From Paramecium tetraurelia (taxonomy: Eukaryota; Ciliophora; Oligohymenophorea; Peniculida; Parameciidae): a stretch of 64,000 nucleotides of DNA. Position 1 is the first letter of the stretch. Each line of letters begins with the position of its first letter. Positions 48,543 through 62,311 of this stretch are shown piece after piece. The translations under genes and the position numbers were made by a program. Where the stretch lies: assembly GCF_000165425.1 (NCBI RefSeq), contig NW_001798960.1:1-64000 (forward strand), read 5' to 3'. Under the pieces are notes generated by a model. That model searched no databases and had not been told where the DNA came from. It saw only the letters and a program-made list of their open reading frames with translations.

Positions 48543-49390
48543 ATGTCTAGAGTCAAACAATCTTTATGTAATGATAATATTTGAGTCATAGATGCCTAGC
48601 CATCACCAAGTACAGGTAGAATATAGAAGATCTCAGAGAAGCTGTCAACCATTTAGATTGGAGTTGAGAATGAAAGGTTTTAGAAATTGGAATAAGCTGA
48701 ACAACGTATTCAATAAGCAGAGGATGCTTTCAACGAGTTTCAAGAGTAAATCTTCACTAGGTTGAATGGATTGAGAGATTAAGTAAACAATATATTGATT
48801 TGGTTTTACAGTTAGGCAAATTATAGAAGCAAGTGGAAGATGACAGATAAGCAAAAGAATAAGCCATCGAAGCTAAGAATAGAGATGTTTAAGCTTTGAC
48901 AAAGAAGTTTGAAAATGCAATTGAGAATGAGCAGCAGACCAAGAAGGAAGGAGAAGCCAAGGTTCTTAGATTGACAGAAGATAAATCAGCATTACTCAGA
49001 ACAGAGGTCTAGAAGGAAACTGCCTAAAGAATAGATGCTATTGAAGGAATTCATTAGGGATTACAAAATGATTTGCCAAAGATTCAAGAGGCAATTCGAG
49101 AAGAGGCCAATGAAAGAGATGAGTCTGATTAAAATGTAAGGATATTAATTTTATTTTAGGTAATGAAATCAATCACTGATGAGTTAGTGAAGTTGAGCAG
49201 CTTGATCAATGTGGAGAAAAGAAACAGAGATGAAAGTGAATAGTCCATATTTGAAATGCTTAAAGATATAGTGAATAGAGTGAAGGTAGAATTGGATCAA
49301 GAGAAGAGAACCAGAGAATAATCAGAAGAACATTTGCTTAGTTTATTGGAAGACACCTGTAATAAATTAAGTATTGCAGCAAATTTATGA
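48543..49390 (+). CDS. SF-assemblin family protein
   Basis: 256 residues of segmented coiled coil after a short non-helical head with a proline (MSRVKQSLYAQPSPSTGR). The rod carries typical SF-assemblin/beta-giardin features: IQIGVENERFQKLEQAEQR near the start and LLSLLEDTCNKL at the very end. These proteins form 2-nm striated filaments associated with basal-body rootlets; Paramecium has a large family. Introns 48568-48591, 48783-48811 (29 nt, ends CAG) and 49136-49159. The first intron splits the head; without it the correct start is missed. 257 codons in frame. Confidence 0.9.
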
Positions 49391-49479
49391 AGAATTTATA
49401 TATTCATCTAGCATCAATATTTATAAATATATACACATTTCTATGTTTTTGATTCACTATAAGAAAACAGAGTTAAATA

Positions 49480-50132
49480 ATTCCAATACGAATTGTAGTG
49501 CCTATCTCCCACCTATTAATTCATAAAAGACTATCTGAATAATCTTTAATTGATGCTGCAAACTAAACCATGGCACCTGATAAAAATTGTCTTACTACAA
49601 AAATTGTTCAAGAATAATTAGATTCGCTAAGAGGTTGCATGATGATCTGCTATTCTGGATACCATGGATTACAACCTTGAGAACCAGCCAGAGAAATCTT
49701 AAAATGCTAATATGATACTCAAGCTTAATTTACAGAATAGTGTGATTTCTTAGATGAAAAAATACATCCTTATGGTAGGCTCCCAAAGAACTATTGAGAG
49801 CAAGTTGTTGTCTGATTTTATTGGAAAGAATGAAATAAATAATATTGTAACTCTAAATAAACATTATTATTTTAAATTGTAAGGTTACAAAAGACTGGGG
49901 CTGGGTTCCAGTTAGAGAGAACTTGCAGTAGATTGCAGAGATTCAAAAGATGATGATGGCATTCTTTTATAAAAATAATAAGAACAAAAAGTATCTCACT
50001 TAATTCAATAATGGTAGGAATTAGAAGCTGATAATGAAGAAGTCTATTTAAATTTCTTCATGGAATAATCCTAAATAATTGAAATATTAACTTATGGAAT
50101 CTAGTTATTCAATTTCATAGGAATCTAAGTGA
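49480..50132 (+). pseudogene. CFAP298 (C21orf59/Kurly)-like pseudogene
   Basis: Two fragments resemble the C-terminal half of CFAP298, a cytoplasmic factor needed for axonemal dynein assembly. The first has TTKIVQEQLDSLRGCMMICY, matching the conserved LRGAVMIVYP region. The second has KLLSDFIGKNEINNIVTKDW and a following ENLQQIAEIQKMMMAFFYK, matching the KLSDYVGKNEKTK segment and its continuation. They are in different frames, with a TGA near 49,678 and no GT-AG intron of suitable length to join them. The N-terminal half is absent upstream. A 37-nt intron (49847-49883) would join the last exon. It is probably a broken duplicate, common after Paramecium genome duplications. Confidence 0.55.
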
Positions 50133-50915
50133 TTTCGTATTGTGTAATAAGAATTTAATGTATTTTATTAAGTAATTCATTTTATTAATGAAATACAAGT
50201 TTTTGTTATTGGAAGCTCACATGTTATTTAATTATTTAAAGCACTATCAAAATTATCTCCAACTACATGCTAGATTTTAATAACGATGTGGTATTAATAT
50301 AACTCAAAAATTACCAACAATATTGAATAATTAAGAACTATTAAATATTGCTAGGTATATGATTTCAAACTGTTGATGAATTTAGAGTTTTGTGACATAA
50401 TCCAGACAGACTGTTTTGTAAAAAAAAGATTATTTTCTATCTACCTACAGAGAGGATTTGAATTTAAAACTGATTTGGAGTTATTATTTCTTATAGAATT
50501 TCAAAATTATTAATTAAACAAAAGATTTCTTAATTATTAGAAAATGGCTGTGAAGTTAAAAATCATTAATTACAGTCAGATGAAAAACTTTGAAAAATGG
50601 AAAAAATTAATTCATTTTCTATTTATTTCAACATTAAATTTTTGAGCTTAATTAGATTAAGTTGATCATTCTCAAACATTTATATATTTAATGTTCTTTT
50701 TTCAGCAAATCAAGGTTGTTGTTCTAGATAATTCGATCTTTCCCAATAAAAAAAATGTGAATCCAGCATTTTACTTCAATCTTTTTGATTTTAGCACCCA
50801 GCAAATGGGTTCAAAATAAATACTCCATTAAAATTGCGGTCGATATGTAAAATTAATTGTTAATTCCTTATATTTTCTTATCATTCTAAATTAATGTATT
50901 AATTTAGAATTTTTA
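50133..50915. other. Intergenic or 5' extension of next gene
   Basis: From an ATG at 50691 the reading frame is open and in phase with the gene starting at 50916, with a protein-like first part (VVVLDNSIFPNKKNVNPAF). The last 25 codons before 50916 look like AT-rich filler. It may be a real N-terminal extension, perhaps with an unseen intron. The part before 50,690 shows nothing. Confidence 0.35.
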
Positions 50916-51456
50916 ATGTAATCTATAAAAAGAAGGAATTCAGAGATGAAAGATCCATTATAGCCGCATATCGAATGGTTGGAGGAATATTTGGATTTGG
51001 ACACAATTGAAATAACAGTATTATAAAGCATTCATAAATTAAACGATTAAGCCTCTTTAGATTGTGTTATATACATTAGTAATATTATCAACTCTAAAAC
51101 AGAATTTAATATAGTGTACTTCTAATATTTAGAATCATAAGTAGCATATTTTTGATCAATTTTAGGATTTAAAATAAAATGACAAGAATTGCTTCCACAT
51201 AACACATTTTAAATAAACGGTGATAAAAAATCCAAGATAATATATTAATTAATGGCTAAAGGATAGAGGATCAAGTCCCTTTTTAATAAAATTTTAAACC
51301 AATTAAAATTTACATCATCAAATCTAACCAACATTAGCTTAAGCTATTTAGATTGCTGATTTTATTAAATCAAAATCGGTACAAAAGAATATTGACTTAC
51401 TATATGATGAAACAATCAGCTTTATTAACACAATGCATTAAGTGAATGTTAAATGA
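50916..51456 (+). CDS. Hypothetical protein, unknown function
   Basis: 171 residues starting MQSIKRRNSEMKDPLQPHIE. One 25-nt intron (51141-51165) hides a TGA and gives 172 codons. It contains amphipathic helices (IEWLEEYLDLDTIEITVLQS) and no known motif. An in-frame upstream ATG at 50691 would add 75 residues. Confidence 0.55.
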
Positions 51457-51894
51457 TTTTTTTTCTACATAATTAATTGATTATACATGCAAATATCAAA
51501 TATCTTAATATATAATTAAAGTTATTACCTTATATCTACAAAATAATTTAACAAGCCTATAAATCAATTAAATTAATCGAAAAATATTAAAATTTTTTCA
51601 ATAGAATTACAAGAATTCTGTTTTATTCTCCTTCAAAATAAATAACTTCGATAAAATCTGATGAATCATCATGCATACAATAAGGTTGGGCATATTCAAA
51701 ACGAAATCCTTGTTTTAAATTTTCTGATAATTTGAAATTTTTTTATTTAAAAGAACTCATATGCAAAATACTTATTGATTATTCGTCAGTCTAATTGAAC
51801 TATGCTACTACCTTCAAACATCAAATTTGTTTTCCCAGATAAATTAAAAAAATAAAGTAATTATAAATTTCATTGATAAAAATACAAGCCTACT
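51457..51894. other. Intergenic
   Basis: About 440 bp, AT-rich; nothing recognised. Confidence 0.5.
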
Positions 51895-52293
51895 ATGGAA
51901 CAAGAATAAATGAATTTTTTGAAGAAGGACTTATTTAAAAAACTAAAAGATTTAAACTATGGAAAAGGATCTTGTTTAGAATAAAAGAGAAGTTTAAATA
52001 AGTAATCAATTAACATCATAAATTAGGTATTAAAAAAAATAGCTATTTAATTTATAATTCTCTTAAAGAAATAAGTTCAAAAAGTACAAAATGCTACCTA
52101 ATAATTGAACAATGAATTTAGAAAACTAGAGGGAGAATTTTAAAGATACGAAAAAACCAATAAAAAAACAGATTAGAATTTCTTTCTTTTGATCATTGGA
52201 AAATAAAAACAGAGGAGATTGATAATAATTGAAATTAGAAATTAAATTCAGAATGGGAAACCAAAAGAATTGAAAATTCAATAAAAATACTGA
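51895..52293 (+). CDS. Small basic coiled-coil protein, uncertain
   Basis: 132 codons from ATG to TGA with no intron needed. Strongly charged helical sequence (MNFLKKDLFKKLKDLNYGKG, LNNEFRKLEGEFQRYEKTNK). The middle, around 52,028-52,070, is AT-rich and could be an intron in the true gene. No family recognised. Confidence 0.4.
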
Positions 52294-52498
52294 CCTAGAA
52301 GATCAAAAGATGGTAGTTACTTTACATTAATAATTAATTTTTGTTTGGCAATCATTCTTAACAACAGCTTAAATCCTTGAGGAGAATGCGAAATTTGTAA
52401 ACGACCCGATAATGAGCTATAGAGGTTGAAAGAGTAACGAAAGTTCGTGTTGCAGATCTATTTAATGATTTAAAAATATTTAATATAAAATAAGTTAA

Positions 52499-53953
52499 AT
52501 GAATTTGTAATAATGGTCAAGTGGATTTTAATGCATGTTAGGACATCAGTAAAATGAGTACATGCTGTGTATTTCACCTTAATGTCCTTAGGTTCGCAAA
52601 TTGATTTGTCGAGATTATTGCATTCCTTATTACCATAGAAATCATAAAGTTATGCAATTGTCTTAAATCGAAGATTTCTTGAATTAATATTTAAACATGA
52701 AATAGCCTCATTTGCATGATTCAATAATTGAGACACTGGAGGAAATAGAAATATTGAGATCGGAGTTGAATCGCATCATCGATGGCACAATAGACAAGAT
52801 TAAGCGTCACTTTGGGAGATTCTCTTATTAAGCGTAAAAGTATGCGCAGGAATTTCAATTTGTTCAACAGCCGGAGAGAATTGAGTAGTTATCAAAATAA
52901 ATAATAGAGATAGCTACTCTTAAATAGGATTAGTTAAAGATTAAGATAGTGAAACCTTTGCAGTCATTAAATATAGGTAATTTATTGAAGGAGTGCATAT
53001 AAAAGTTGAGCAGTTTTGTAATCGGAAACAGTGATGTAAATTCTGTGAAACCTGAGAATTTGGTGGGAGCCTTTAGTAACCATATCCGTACAATATAAAG
53101 TGATGGAGAGGTGTGGTGTTTGTAACCAATAAAGGGTGGTGATCTTATCAGTGGAGGAGATGACAACAAGATCATAATATGGAATATGAACACTTTGGAA
53201 AAGTTGTGGGTATCTAAGAAGCATAGGGCGATAATAACATCGTTGGCCATCACTTCTGATTCTAAGGTGGTAGTGATGGGGAGTTCGAAGGGATACATAA
53301 AATTTCTGGATATGGAGACGAAGAAATTTATAAAGAAATTAAAGGGACATGATGACCATGTGAGTTCGTTGCACTTTAATAATTAGAATAATAGTTTGTT
53401 ATCTTCTGGTTGGGATGCAAATTTAGTGATGTGGAATATTGATTAGAAAGATATAGTGATGAAACAATTTAAGAAGGAACACTAGGCTAAGATTTATTGT
53501 GTTTAATACAGCAATGACAATTAAATCATAGCATCTTGTTCTTTGGATAAAACTATTCGGTTGTGGGATATCCATGGATTAGCATAGATTGGATAGCCAT
53601 TGTAGGGTCACAGTGAAAAGGTGGATTGGATTCAATTTACTCCTCAATATTTGATCTCTTGCAGTTAATCGGAGAAAAACATCATTGTTTGGGATTATAT
53701 GCATAGACAACAGATTTGGAATTTCATTCCAGGGAATGATCCGCATAGATTTGTTGTATCTCCAGATGGCAAATTACTTGCATGTATTCGAAAGGAAATC
53801 CGAGTATTTGAGATCTCAACCAGACAGTAAATTGGAGAGTCGATTCCTGGCCATCAGTATTTTGCATTGAGTTTCAATTATTCTTTGGATGGAAGATTCC
53901 TCGTTTCTGGTTGCTAAGATAAAACTATTAGAATATATGGGATTCCTAAATGA
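52499..53953 (+). CDS. B-box zinc finger and WD40-repeat protein
   Basis: 484 residues in one exon. Residues of about 12-55 carry a B-box-like set of ligands: CMLGH, CISPQC, KLICRDYC, YHRNH. A helical linker of about 150 residues follows (ETLEEIEILRSELNRIIDGT). The C-terminal 290 residues hold about seven WD repeats (DLISGGDDNKIIIWNM, LLSSGWDANLVMWNI, IIASCSLDKTIRLWDI, FLVSGCQDKTIRIYGI), enough for one propeller. No RING finger is present. Such a layout suggests a scaffold that binds a protein partner through the propeller; the partner is unknown. It ends only 7 bp before the next gene start. Confidence 0.85.
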
Positions 53954-53960
53954 TTATATT

Positions 53961-54200
53961 ATGAATTAAAATAAATTTTAATCTGATTCTGGAGGCACTA
54001 AAACTAAGGTGTCTGAGGAAGATAACTTTTTGGTGGTCATGAATTAGGTGTTGGATAGACATAAGGGAATTGCTGCAAGGAACAATGAGAGTTAGCTCCT
54101 TCAAAATGCTCTCAAGTCTCTATAATAAGAATTAAATGAAGCGGAATGCAAGAATCCTGGATCTGCTAAGTAAATACTAGAATCCATTTTCAATAATTGA
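53961..54200 (+). CDS. Small acidic helical protein
   Basis: 79 residues, single exon, ATG to TGA (MNQNKFQSDSGG and later LVVMNQVLDRHKGIAARNNE). Codon usage resembles the neighbouring WD40 gene, which stops 7 bp upstream. Predicted helical; no family recognised. Convergent with the AGC kinase gene, 47 bp away. Confidence 0.55.
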
Positions 54201-54247
54201 TTATAAGATTATGAAATTATGAAATTCATGAATCTATAAAACAATAA

Positions 54248-56000
<1,753 letters not shown>

Positions 56001-56040
56001 TTTTTTAATAAATTATTTAATAAGATAGACACGCACCCAA

Positions 56041-56046
56041 AAAAAA
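56041..56046 (-). terminator. Pol III oligo-T terminator
   Basis: On the minus strand at least six T follow directly after the tRNA discriminator base, the standard RNA polymerase III stop signal. Confidence 0.8.
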
Positions 56047-56119
56047 AGCCAATTGGGGGAATTGAACCCCCGACCCTTTGCTTACGAGGCAAATGCTCTA
56101 ACCACTGAGCTAAACCGGC
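56047..56119 (-). tRNA. tRNA-Thr (anticodon CGU)
   Basis: Minus-strand cloverleaf of 73 nt with no intron. Acceptor stem GCCGGTT pairs with AATTGGC (two G-U pairs). D-stem GCTC/GAGC, anticodon stem TTTGC/GCAAA with loop CTCGTAA, so the anticodon is CGT (reads ACG, Thr). T-stem GGGGG/CCCCC with TTCAATT loop. A run of T follows on the minus strand at 56041-56047, a Pol III terminator. It lies between two protein genes. Confidence 0.96.
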
Positions 56120-56152
56120 ATCGTTAAATACTACATTTATTTATTATATAAA

Positions 56153-56738
56153 TCACAATTCATCGTGCATCTTCTTCACATATTAAATAAACTTATGTTC
56201 AAATTACATTGCTGCGAAGTCCAATTGAGTCTCGCTGATTGGTGTATAAGCACTCAATCCGTTCTCCATCAGATCGATAAATCTCTCTTGTTCCCCCTCG
56301 TAATCGGCATGAACAAATGCTACTTTCAAGGTTGTTCCTAATCGATCATCCAAATACTCTCTTACCCTTCTTCACTTCAGGTTTCACTGTAAACACCACG
56401 CTCTTGTATTAATCTTCGTTAATTATCAATTGAGGAACAAAATTCTAGAGACTCAATCCCACTGCATTCCCATTCATTCCAAACTACAAAAAGAAATCTG
56501 CTTCAGGAAACAACTCCTTTAAATCTATCAATCACAACTCACTATTACTTTTTGCCTTCGATCTCTCATGATAAATCACAAATTGATTATATTTCTCCGA
56601 ATAACACAATACTCCATCAAATTCTTTATAGTATCCATCCAATACAGTAGCTACTTGAACCTTCACTTTCTGTAATCCTGCTTCCTTTTAATCGCAATAA
56701 CCAAAAACGAATAATGTTAACAACACTATTAAACTCAT
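56153..56738 (-). CDS. ER-lumenal protein with signal peptide and HDEL tail, apparent +1 frameshift
   Basis: Starts with a signal peptide (MSLIVLLTLFVFGYCDQ) and ends in KKMHDEL, the ER retention signal, so the product should be soluble in the ER lumen. Between are segments such as YYKEFDGVLCYSEKYNQFVI and GTTLKVAFVHADYEGEQERF; no family recognised. A 24-nt intron (the stretch GTAATAG...GATAG, near 56,540) is needed. Even then the coding length is one base over a multiple of three. The shift lies near 56,360, where AAG GGT AAG AGA is followed by the correct frame one base later. A 19-nt non-canonical intron (GTG...GAG) would also repair it. The intact C-terminal HDEL argues against an old pseudogene. 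Confidence 0.6.
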
Positions 56739-57459
56739 TATTATTAATCAAATTTTTTCATTAATTTTATTCTTAAATATTTATATCTCTACACGTAAGC
56801 ATGTTTCAATTGTTTATTTATTACATTTTTATTATCATTCTATCCATAAAACTACCTTAACATCACTTTAATTTTTCATGAGCATTCATTTTAGGACTCT
56901 ATTAAAAATTAGTTATATTTATATCAAAAAGAAGGAGAGAGAGATTCCAAATTTATAATTTCATATTTCTGAATTTTTTTATGAATATTTCCACAAAAAA
57001 AAGATAATTGAGTATCCCATTACATTTTTGATCACACTAATTTATAAAATTTTATTTTTAGAATTATTTTGGTATTTTTAATAAATTTATTACCCCCACT
57101 CTAAATTCAATCTGGTCAACTTTTTAATGAGATATCAAATGAAATTGCCTTATTGGCAACTAAAGCCAAAAAGAATCAATAATATCAGAAAGCATTTATG
57201 AATTTCCTTAAAAATAGGTAGTAATTAATATAATACTAAAAATAAACTAGTTGTACTTTTTTTAGAGATTAAAAACAAATATGTTGCTAATTAAGATAAT
57301 GATTTTTTAATTAATTCTGCAGTACACTTTCTTACACAAATTTGACCAGATGAATTGTCAAATGTTTAATCATGAATATACTGTAAAAACTGAATCGAAT
57401 AATTTATTCTTCCTATAAAAACTACATTTTAGCATAGTTATATATTTATTAAAATATTT
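56739..57459. other. Intergenic, divergent promoters
   Basis: About 720 bp, AT-rich; no gene recognised. Confidence 0.5.
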
Positions 57460-58920
57460 ATGAACAAATACACATTAATCTTTAAAGATAAAAATATCGA
57501 AAAAAACTATCAAGATTAGAAGACATATGGATAAAATATTATTATTGGAGGATTGACTATAAGTTTTCTTTTAAGGTGTATATTGAAAATAATTAATTTT
57601 GATTGGGTTAATACAGGAGTAAATTTAGGAGTTGTAATTGTGCTTCTTGTTCTGAGATGTTATTCAAAATATTATTTTTGTAAACGATTAAGTCTAATTA
57701 TTGCAAATTGTGGATTATCGATTTTAACATTTATGTACGAGGAGCCTCTTAATAATTATTATTCTCATTTAAGAGGAGGAAATAGTGCTTTTACTTCACT
57801 CATAATAGTATTTTCTGGTGATTTTCCTGAAGCGGTATTTTAAATCATCTTTATATAACTGGCTAAAGGGACCTTTACTATTTTATATAGCACTTAGAAT
57901 GAATATGAAGTATTATCCGGTAGCGTATTAGTAATGATAATAATGATCTATTATTTATATTTTCACCACAAAGCAATAAGGTCATAATATCTATTAACCT
58001 TGGTTGAATAAAAATGGGAGAACGTGTTGGAAAGTATTATTGAGAATCAATCATATTTCATTCTAACCTTTATCTCAGAAACCTATTAATTTAAGTTGGC
58101 ATCCTAACGCAATTGTGAATAATATTTTTACAATCAAGATTATAAGTAATTTCTAAGGGAATCTCAAATTGAAAAATCTACTTTAGAGCATTATTTTTTT
58201 GAATAAATCCAACTTCATCAAAGCAATGGCAATCCCACTAATTCATCAATCATATTTATTAAGAATTAACTCTCCCTGTTTAAACTTAAATACTCCATTT
58301 ATTTTGCGAATCAACCAACAATTTTAATTATATTTGAACCTGTTTAATAATCAAAAAACATAAATCTACATTTACTTTATAATAAAATCATTTTGTACTC
58401 TAGGATTTTATAGAGAGTAATAACCAATAACAATAATAATGTCAATTTCAGTAAACTACAAAAGCTTTAGAGGTTTTTAAGGTTAGAATCTCTATTGTAT
58501 AGGATAGAGAAAGGAAAGTATGCGGTGAATTCTATTAATTTAAAGAAATTTCTAGAAAAATTTGATCTCATCTAGGATTCTAACTTTGATGTTCTATATC
58601 ACGAAATCGAATTAAAAACAATACCATGTATATTAGGTGCTCTTATTTTAATTATTTAAAACTATTCGAAGGCAGCCATTAAAGTTGCTAATCAAAACAA
58701 AACTATCTCATTTCGCTTTTATTAGGAATCTGAATAAACTATTAAGTTAATTCTTCGTGGGAATTTCAACACATAGAAAATTTGTAAACTAATCGAAGAG
58801 TATAACGTTTAGTTTTTGACTATCATTAATCGCTTTCAGATTAAAAATAATCATAGTATCTAGATTACTTTGAATAGATAAGCCTACATCCCTTTTAGGC
58901 TAACTTAAATTGAAGAATGA
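57460..58920 (+). CDS. Multi-pass membrane protein with degenerate kinase-like tail, member C
   Basis: 486 residues, one exon of 487 codons. It starts MNKYTLIFKDKNIEKNYQDQ, like members B and D. Six hydrophobic segments span residues 35-180, including SLIIVFSGDFPEAVF, which is mirrored in member D by LITMGSEFPEALI. Then ENQSYFILTFISETYQF (PAS-like strand pattern), a helical region, and an ATPase-like segment TIKLILRGNFNTQKICKL ending with QAYIPFRLTQIEE. Histidine-kinase catalytic motifs are not recognisable. Tail-to-tail with member D, 82 bp apart. Confidence 0.65.
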
Positions 58921-59002
58921 CCTATTTCTTAATAAATACATATATCCTTTATTATATTTGTTAATAATTTAGTATGCCATAAATATTTATTTTTAATCAA
59001 AT

Positions 59003-60507
59003 TCAATTATCAAGTATTTATTATTATTTTTCTTTGCCAGTGAATGGTATGTATGGATTCTTTTCAAAATAAAGATCAATACCTAGAATATATTAAAACA
59101 ATTACTGTTATTTGTAAGATTTGTAAACATGGCAAATCTACTGATATGTTCTTTATGGAAGGTAAAAAATGAGAGTAAAACTTTACAATTAAAGTTACCA
59201 TGAAAACGGAGTTGAATGTTCTCTTCTTCCTCTGGAGAAGTGTATCTCAATTTGATTAGGGAAGTATTTGTATTTGAAAATATCTTAAACAAAATTAAAC
59301 TAATTATATCTTTATTTGTCTTAAAGGTAATTTATGTCTTTGCGTTAATCTTAAGGATGATGTTAGGAAAATATTTTATCTACTCTGAAACTACTGTTTA
59401 AAGGTTAATTTCTTAAACTTATAATTCCCAACTATTTTGTAAATTCTGATAAATCTCAATCAAGCGAATTTTTTTCATAAAGTGAATATAAGATGGGTTA
59501 GTTTTATATTTTTTATTAAAACAATTTAATAATTTTATTAAGTATTAAAATAGGACTTTATTATTGATATTCCCTACAATATTTGATAACTACAATTTAG
59601 GTTTATGGAAAATCAATAAAATGGTTGGTTGATTTCCAAAAAAAATGGAAAATTCTAATTTTACCAACTCTCGATGTTTCTTGACAAAAATTTCTTTTCT
59701 AAAAATATCTATTCTTTTTGTTTGATATTCTTTCATCTAATCATATAAATAATCATTTAAGGATTTTTTATTATATTGTGCCTCTTTAAAGAAATTTAAA
59801 ATCTCTTCTTTATTTTTCATACATCTATTTTGAAAATTTTTTGCCATTAGAAATTCGAACTAAAATGAATTTTCATTGAAATTTAAAATGACATAAGATT
59901 GCTTATCGATTAGCTATCTTAAGATTGTCTCCCATTATCGATCTTTTTAAATTAGCATAAATTAGGCTCTCATTGCATCATTGTATTTATAATGAAAAAA
60001 TAAGTAGAACACAGAAACTAAGATCAGGCTTGAGATTGGATATAAACTAAGTGTTTTTGATTATTAAAAGACAAAATATATTCTGATTGCTGTAATTGAT
60101 ATCACCTATATTAATGCTTCAGGAAATTCACTTCCCATCGTTATTAAAAAGTTAGATCCCATCTAGTTCACTCCTTTTAAATGTGCAATAGCAACATCAG
60201 TTTCTTCATCAAATAAATAAAAAAATATTGTCAAAAGATGATTTGCTATTATTGAAAGGATTCTCAAGCTTAAATTATGTTTGGACAAAAAAATCTCTGC
60301 TGCGATGAAGAATAACAGCATAGATAAGTTTGGATAAAACCTATTGAAATCGCTACTTAATAAAAAGGTTAGGCATCTGAAAATAAAAGTGATCAAATAA
60401 CCTTTAGAAAGTAAATTAAAATGTGTCATCCTAATGCTCTAGAGAGACTGGGCCTAATAGCGAGCTTCAGTACTTTTATCTAAGAAAAACAATGTAAATT
60501 TATTCAT
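59003..60507 (-). CDS. Multi-pass membrane protein with degenerate kinase-like tail, member D
   Basis: 493 residues, starts MNKFTLFFLDKSTEARYQAQ. Clear paralogue of member C in the same order: membrane segments, LITMGSEFPEALI, DKQSYVILNFNENSFQFEF, GNQPTILLIFHKPKLQ (member C: ANQPTILIIFEPVQQ), IQLRFHGNFNCKVLL, and a closing NPYIPFTGKEKQQ. One 23-nt intron near the 3' end (59060-59082, ending GAAAAG) is needed to reach the conserved YIPF end; 494 codons. Convergent with member C, forming an inverted gene pair. Confidence 0.65.
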
Positions 60508-61016
60508 TTTAAAATAATAATGGAATATTTCAATGTCTAATATATGGATACAATTCAAAAATCATCTATTTCAAATTTATCTTTTCAGTATTGAGCAAGG
60601 ACATAAATACATATTGAAATGAAATTTAATGACTTTTGCCTTTGAATATAATTAATTTAGTAATTATATGTATTTTTTTGTAAAAAAAATAATAATAATT
60701 TCCTAAAATGCCATCCCAAAAACTTAAAAAAGGCGATAATAATTAAAATTAATTTCAAAGCAGCATTGTTCTAAAGAAATTTTAATCTTTTAGCTCATAA
60801 AAAAAAATACCATTTCTAAAAACGTTGCTTTTTTGTCGGAATGTTAAATTTCCAAATCAATTTTATTAATAAATATAAAATTACAATTTACAAAAAATTT
60901 AAAACTCATTTCAAATAATTATGGAAAAAATCATTGAATGATATTAAGATGATATTTAGTTATGAAAATGATGAATGAATTAATATTAATTTCAAATAAT
61001 AAATACATCAGGTCTT
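60508..61016. other. Intergenic
   Basis: About 510 bp, AT-rich, no coding signal. Confidence 0.5.
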
Positions 61017-62175
61017 TCATTAATGCTAGTTTTCTAATTATTAATAATTTAATACTTTTTATTTTTATTTGAATTTAAGGGTTGATTTGGCATCTAAAAA
61101 TGGTTTGGATTCATGATTAGGCCTATTCATCAGGTCATGATCTTATTCTTTGCTATTGGGACTGATCATTCTTTAACTTCTAGTTCTATTGAGGAGATGC
61201 TTTTCTTAAATGATGGTCTTAAGTTCTCTTTAGGCAACTTATTTCTCTTTTTCTGCCAGTTATCTAAACCTAACATCCCAATCTCTATATGATCTATCGA
61301 GTGTTAGGTTGATATCAGAACTAGATTGATCTGTGCCAAAGTATTCTTCTTCATCGATTCTTTGACTCTCGAATCTTGAAGTTTAAATAGCATCTTCTTG
61401 AGATTTTTAGAGTGTGAAATTGAATTATTCATCGAAATTGCTAATGGCATTATACTTTGAGAGAGGCAAATCTCTGACAAAGGTAGAGTCAAATGAAAAG
61501 AGTTGTGGGTTTTATTTATTTTTAGCTTTGGGTGAATCCTACTTGTGTTCTATTTGGTTGTATACAAATTATTATAGCAACGCGAAATCTAATTCAATGT
61601 TATTTTATTAGAGCAATTTTTATGAAGTTGAATGACTGGCAGACATTGATCTTCTTTTGACAATATCATTTTGGTAGTAGAGTTCAGAAAATAGTTTTGA
61701 GGGCATTTCTTATTTTAATTTTTTGGGAGTGATTGGTTCTAATTGTCCATTCAATTGTTTTTCAGAGGCAGTGAGAATATCATAAAGATCGTTGAATTGC
61801 TACGTAACTAGAAAGTCAAAGAATGACATATTTGGGTTCTATGCTGCAAGATCAAATAATTCAATTTTAAATTCCTTGATGGCTTTGATAATTTCGACAA
61901 TTATATTTTATTGCTAAGGAGGATTGGAGGCTATTTGAGGGTCAATACTCTGACCTTGGAGAGCTTGGATAATGAATTAAAAAGTGAATGTATAAAGTTG
62001 TTACCTAAAATTGTTATCAGATTTTCTATTTTTTTGTATTAATATAAATGTACATCTAAATTTGTAAAAATGTCGACACACTTTTAGCTAATTCCTCTAT
62101 CAGATGAGTGATGAGACCCAAATCGCCATTTTTAACTGAGGAAAGCAAACTGCATTCACTAAAACTCAATTTCAT
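61017..62175 (-). CDS. Hypothetical protein with long charged C-terminus
   Basis: 376 residues. The N-terminal 140 look helical and folded (FSECSLLSSVKNGDLGLITH, then VEIIKAIKEFKIELFDLAAQ), with the first part loosely like an ankyrin or helical repeat. The remainder is Ser/Gln/Lys-rich and probably disordered with a coiled-coil patch (FRQLAEKEKQVAQRELKTII). One 28-nt intron (62026-62053). 377 codons in frame. Divergent from the polo-like kinase gene with 136 bp between starts. Function unknown. Confidence 0.6.
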
Positions 62176-62311
62176 TTAAATTTAAATTATGAAATAATAA
62201 AAGGGTCTGTTAATGGAAGACAGATTGTAATCACAGTATTTTTGTATATGAATTTGTGTTATAATTCTAGTTAATTAATATTAAAATCTGTTAAAATTAT
62301 AGTTGTTAATA

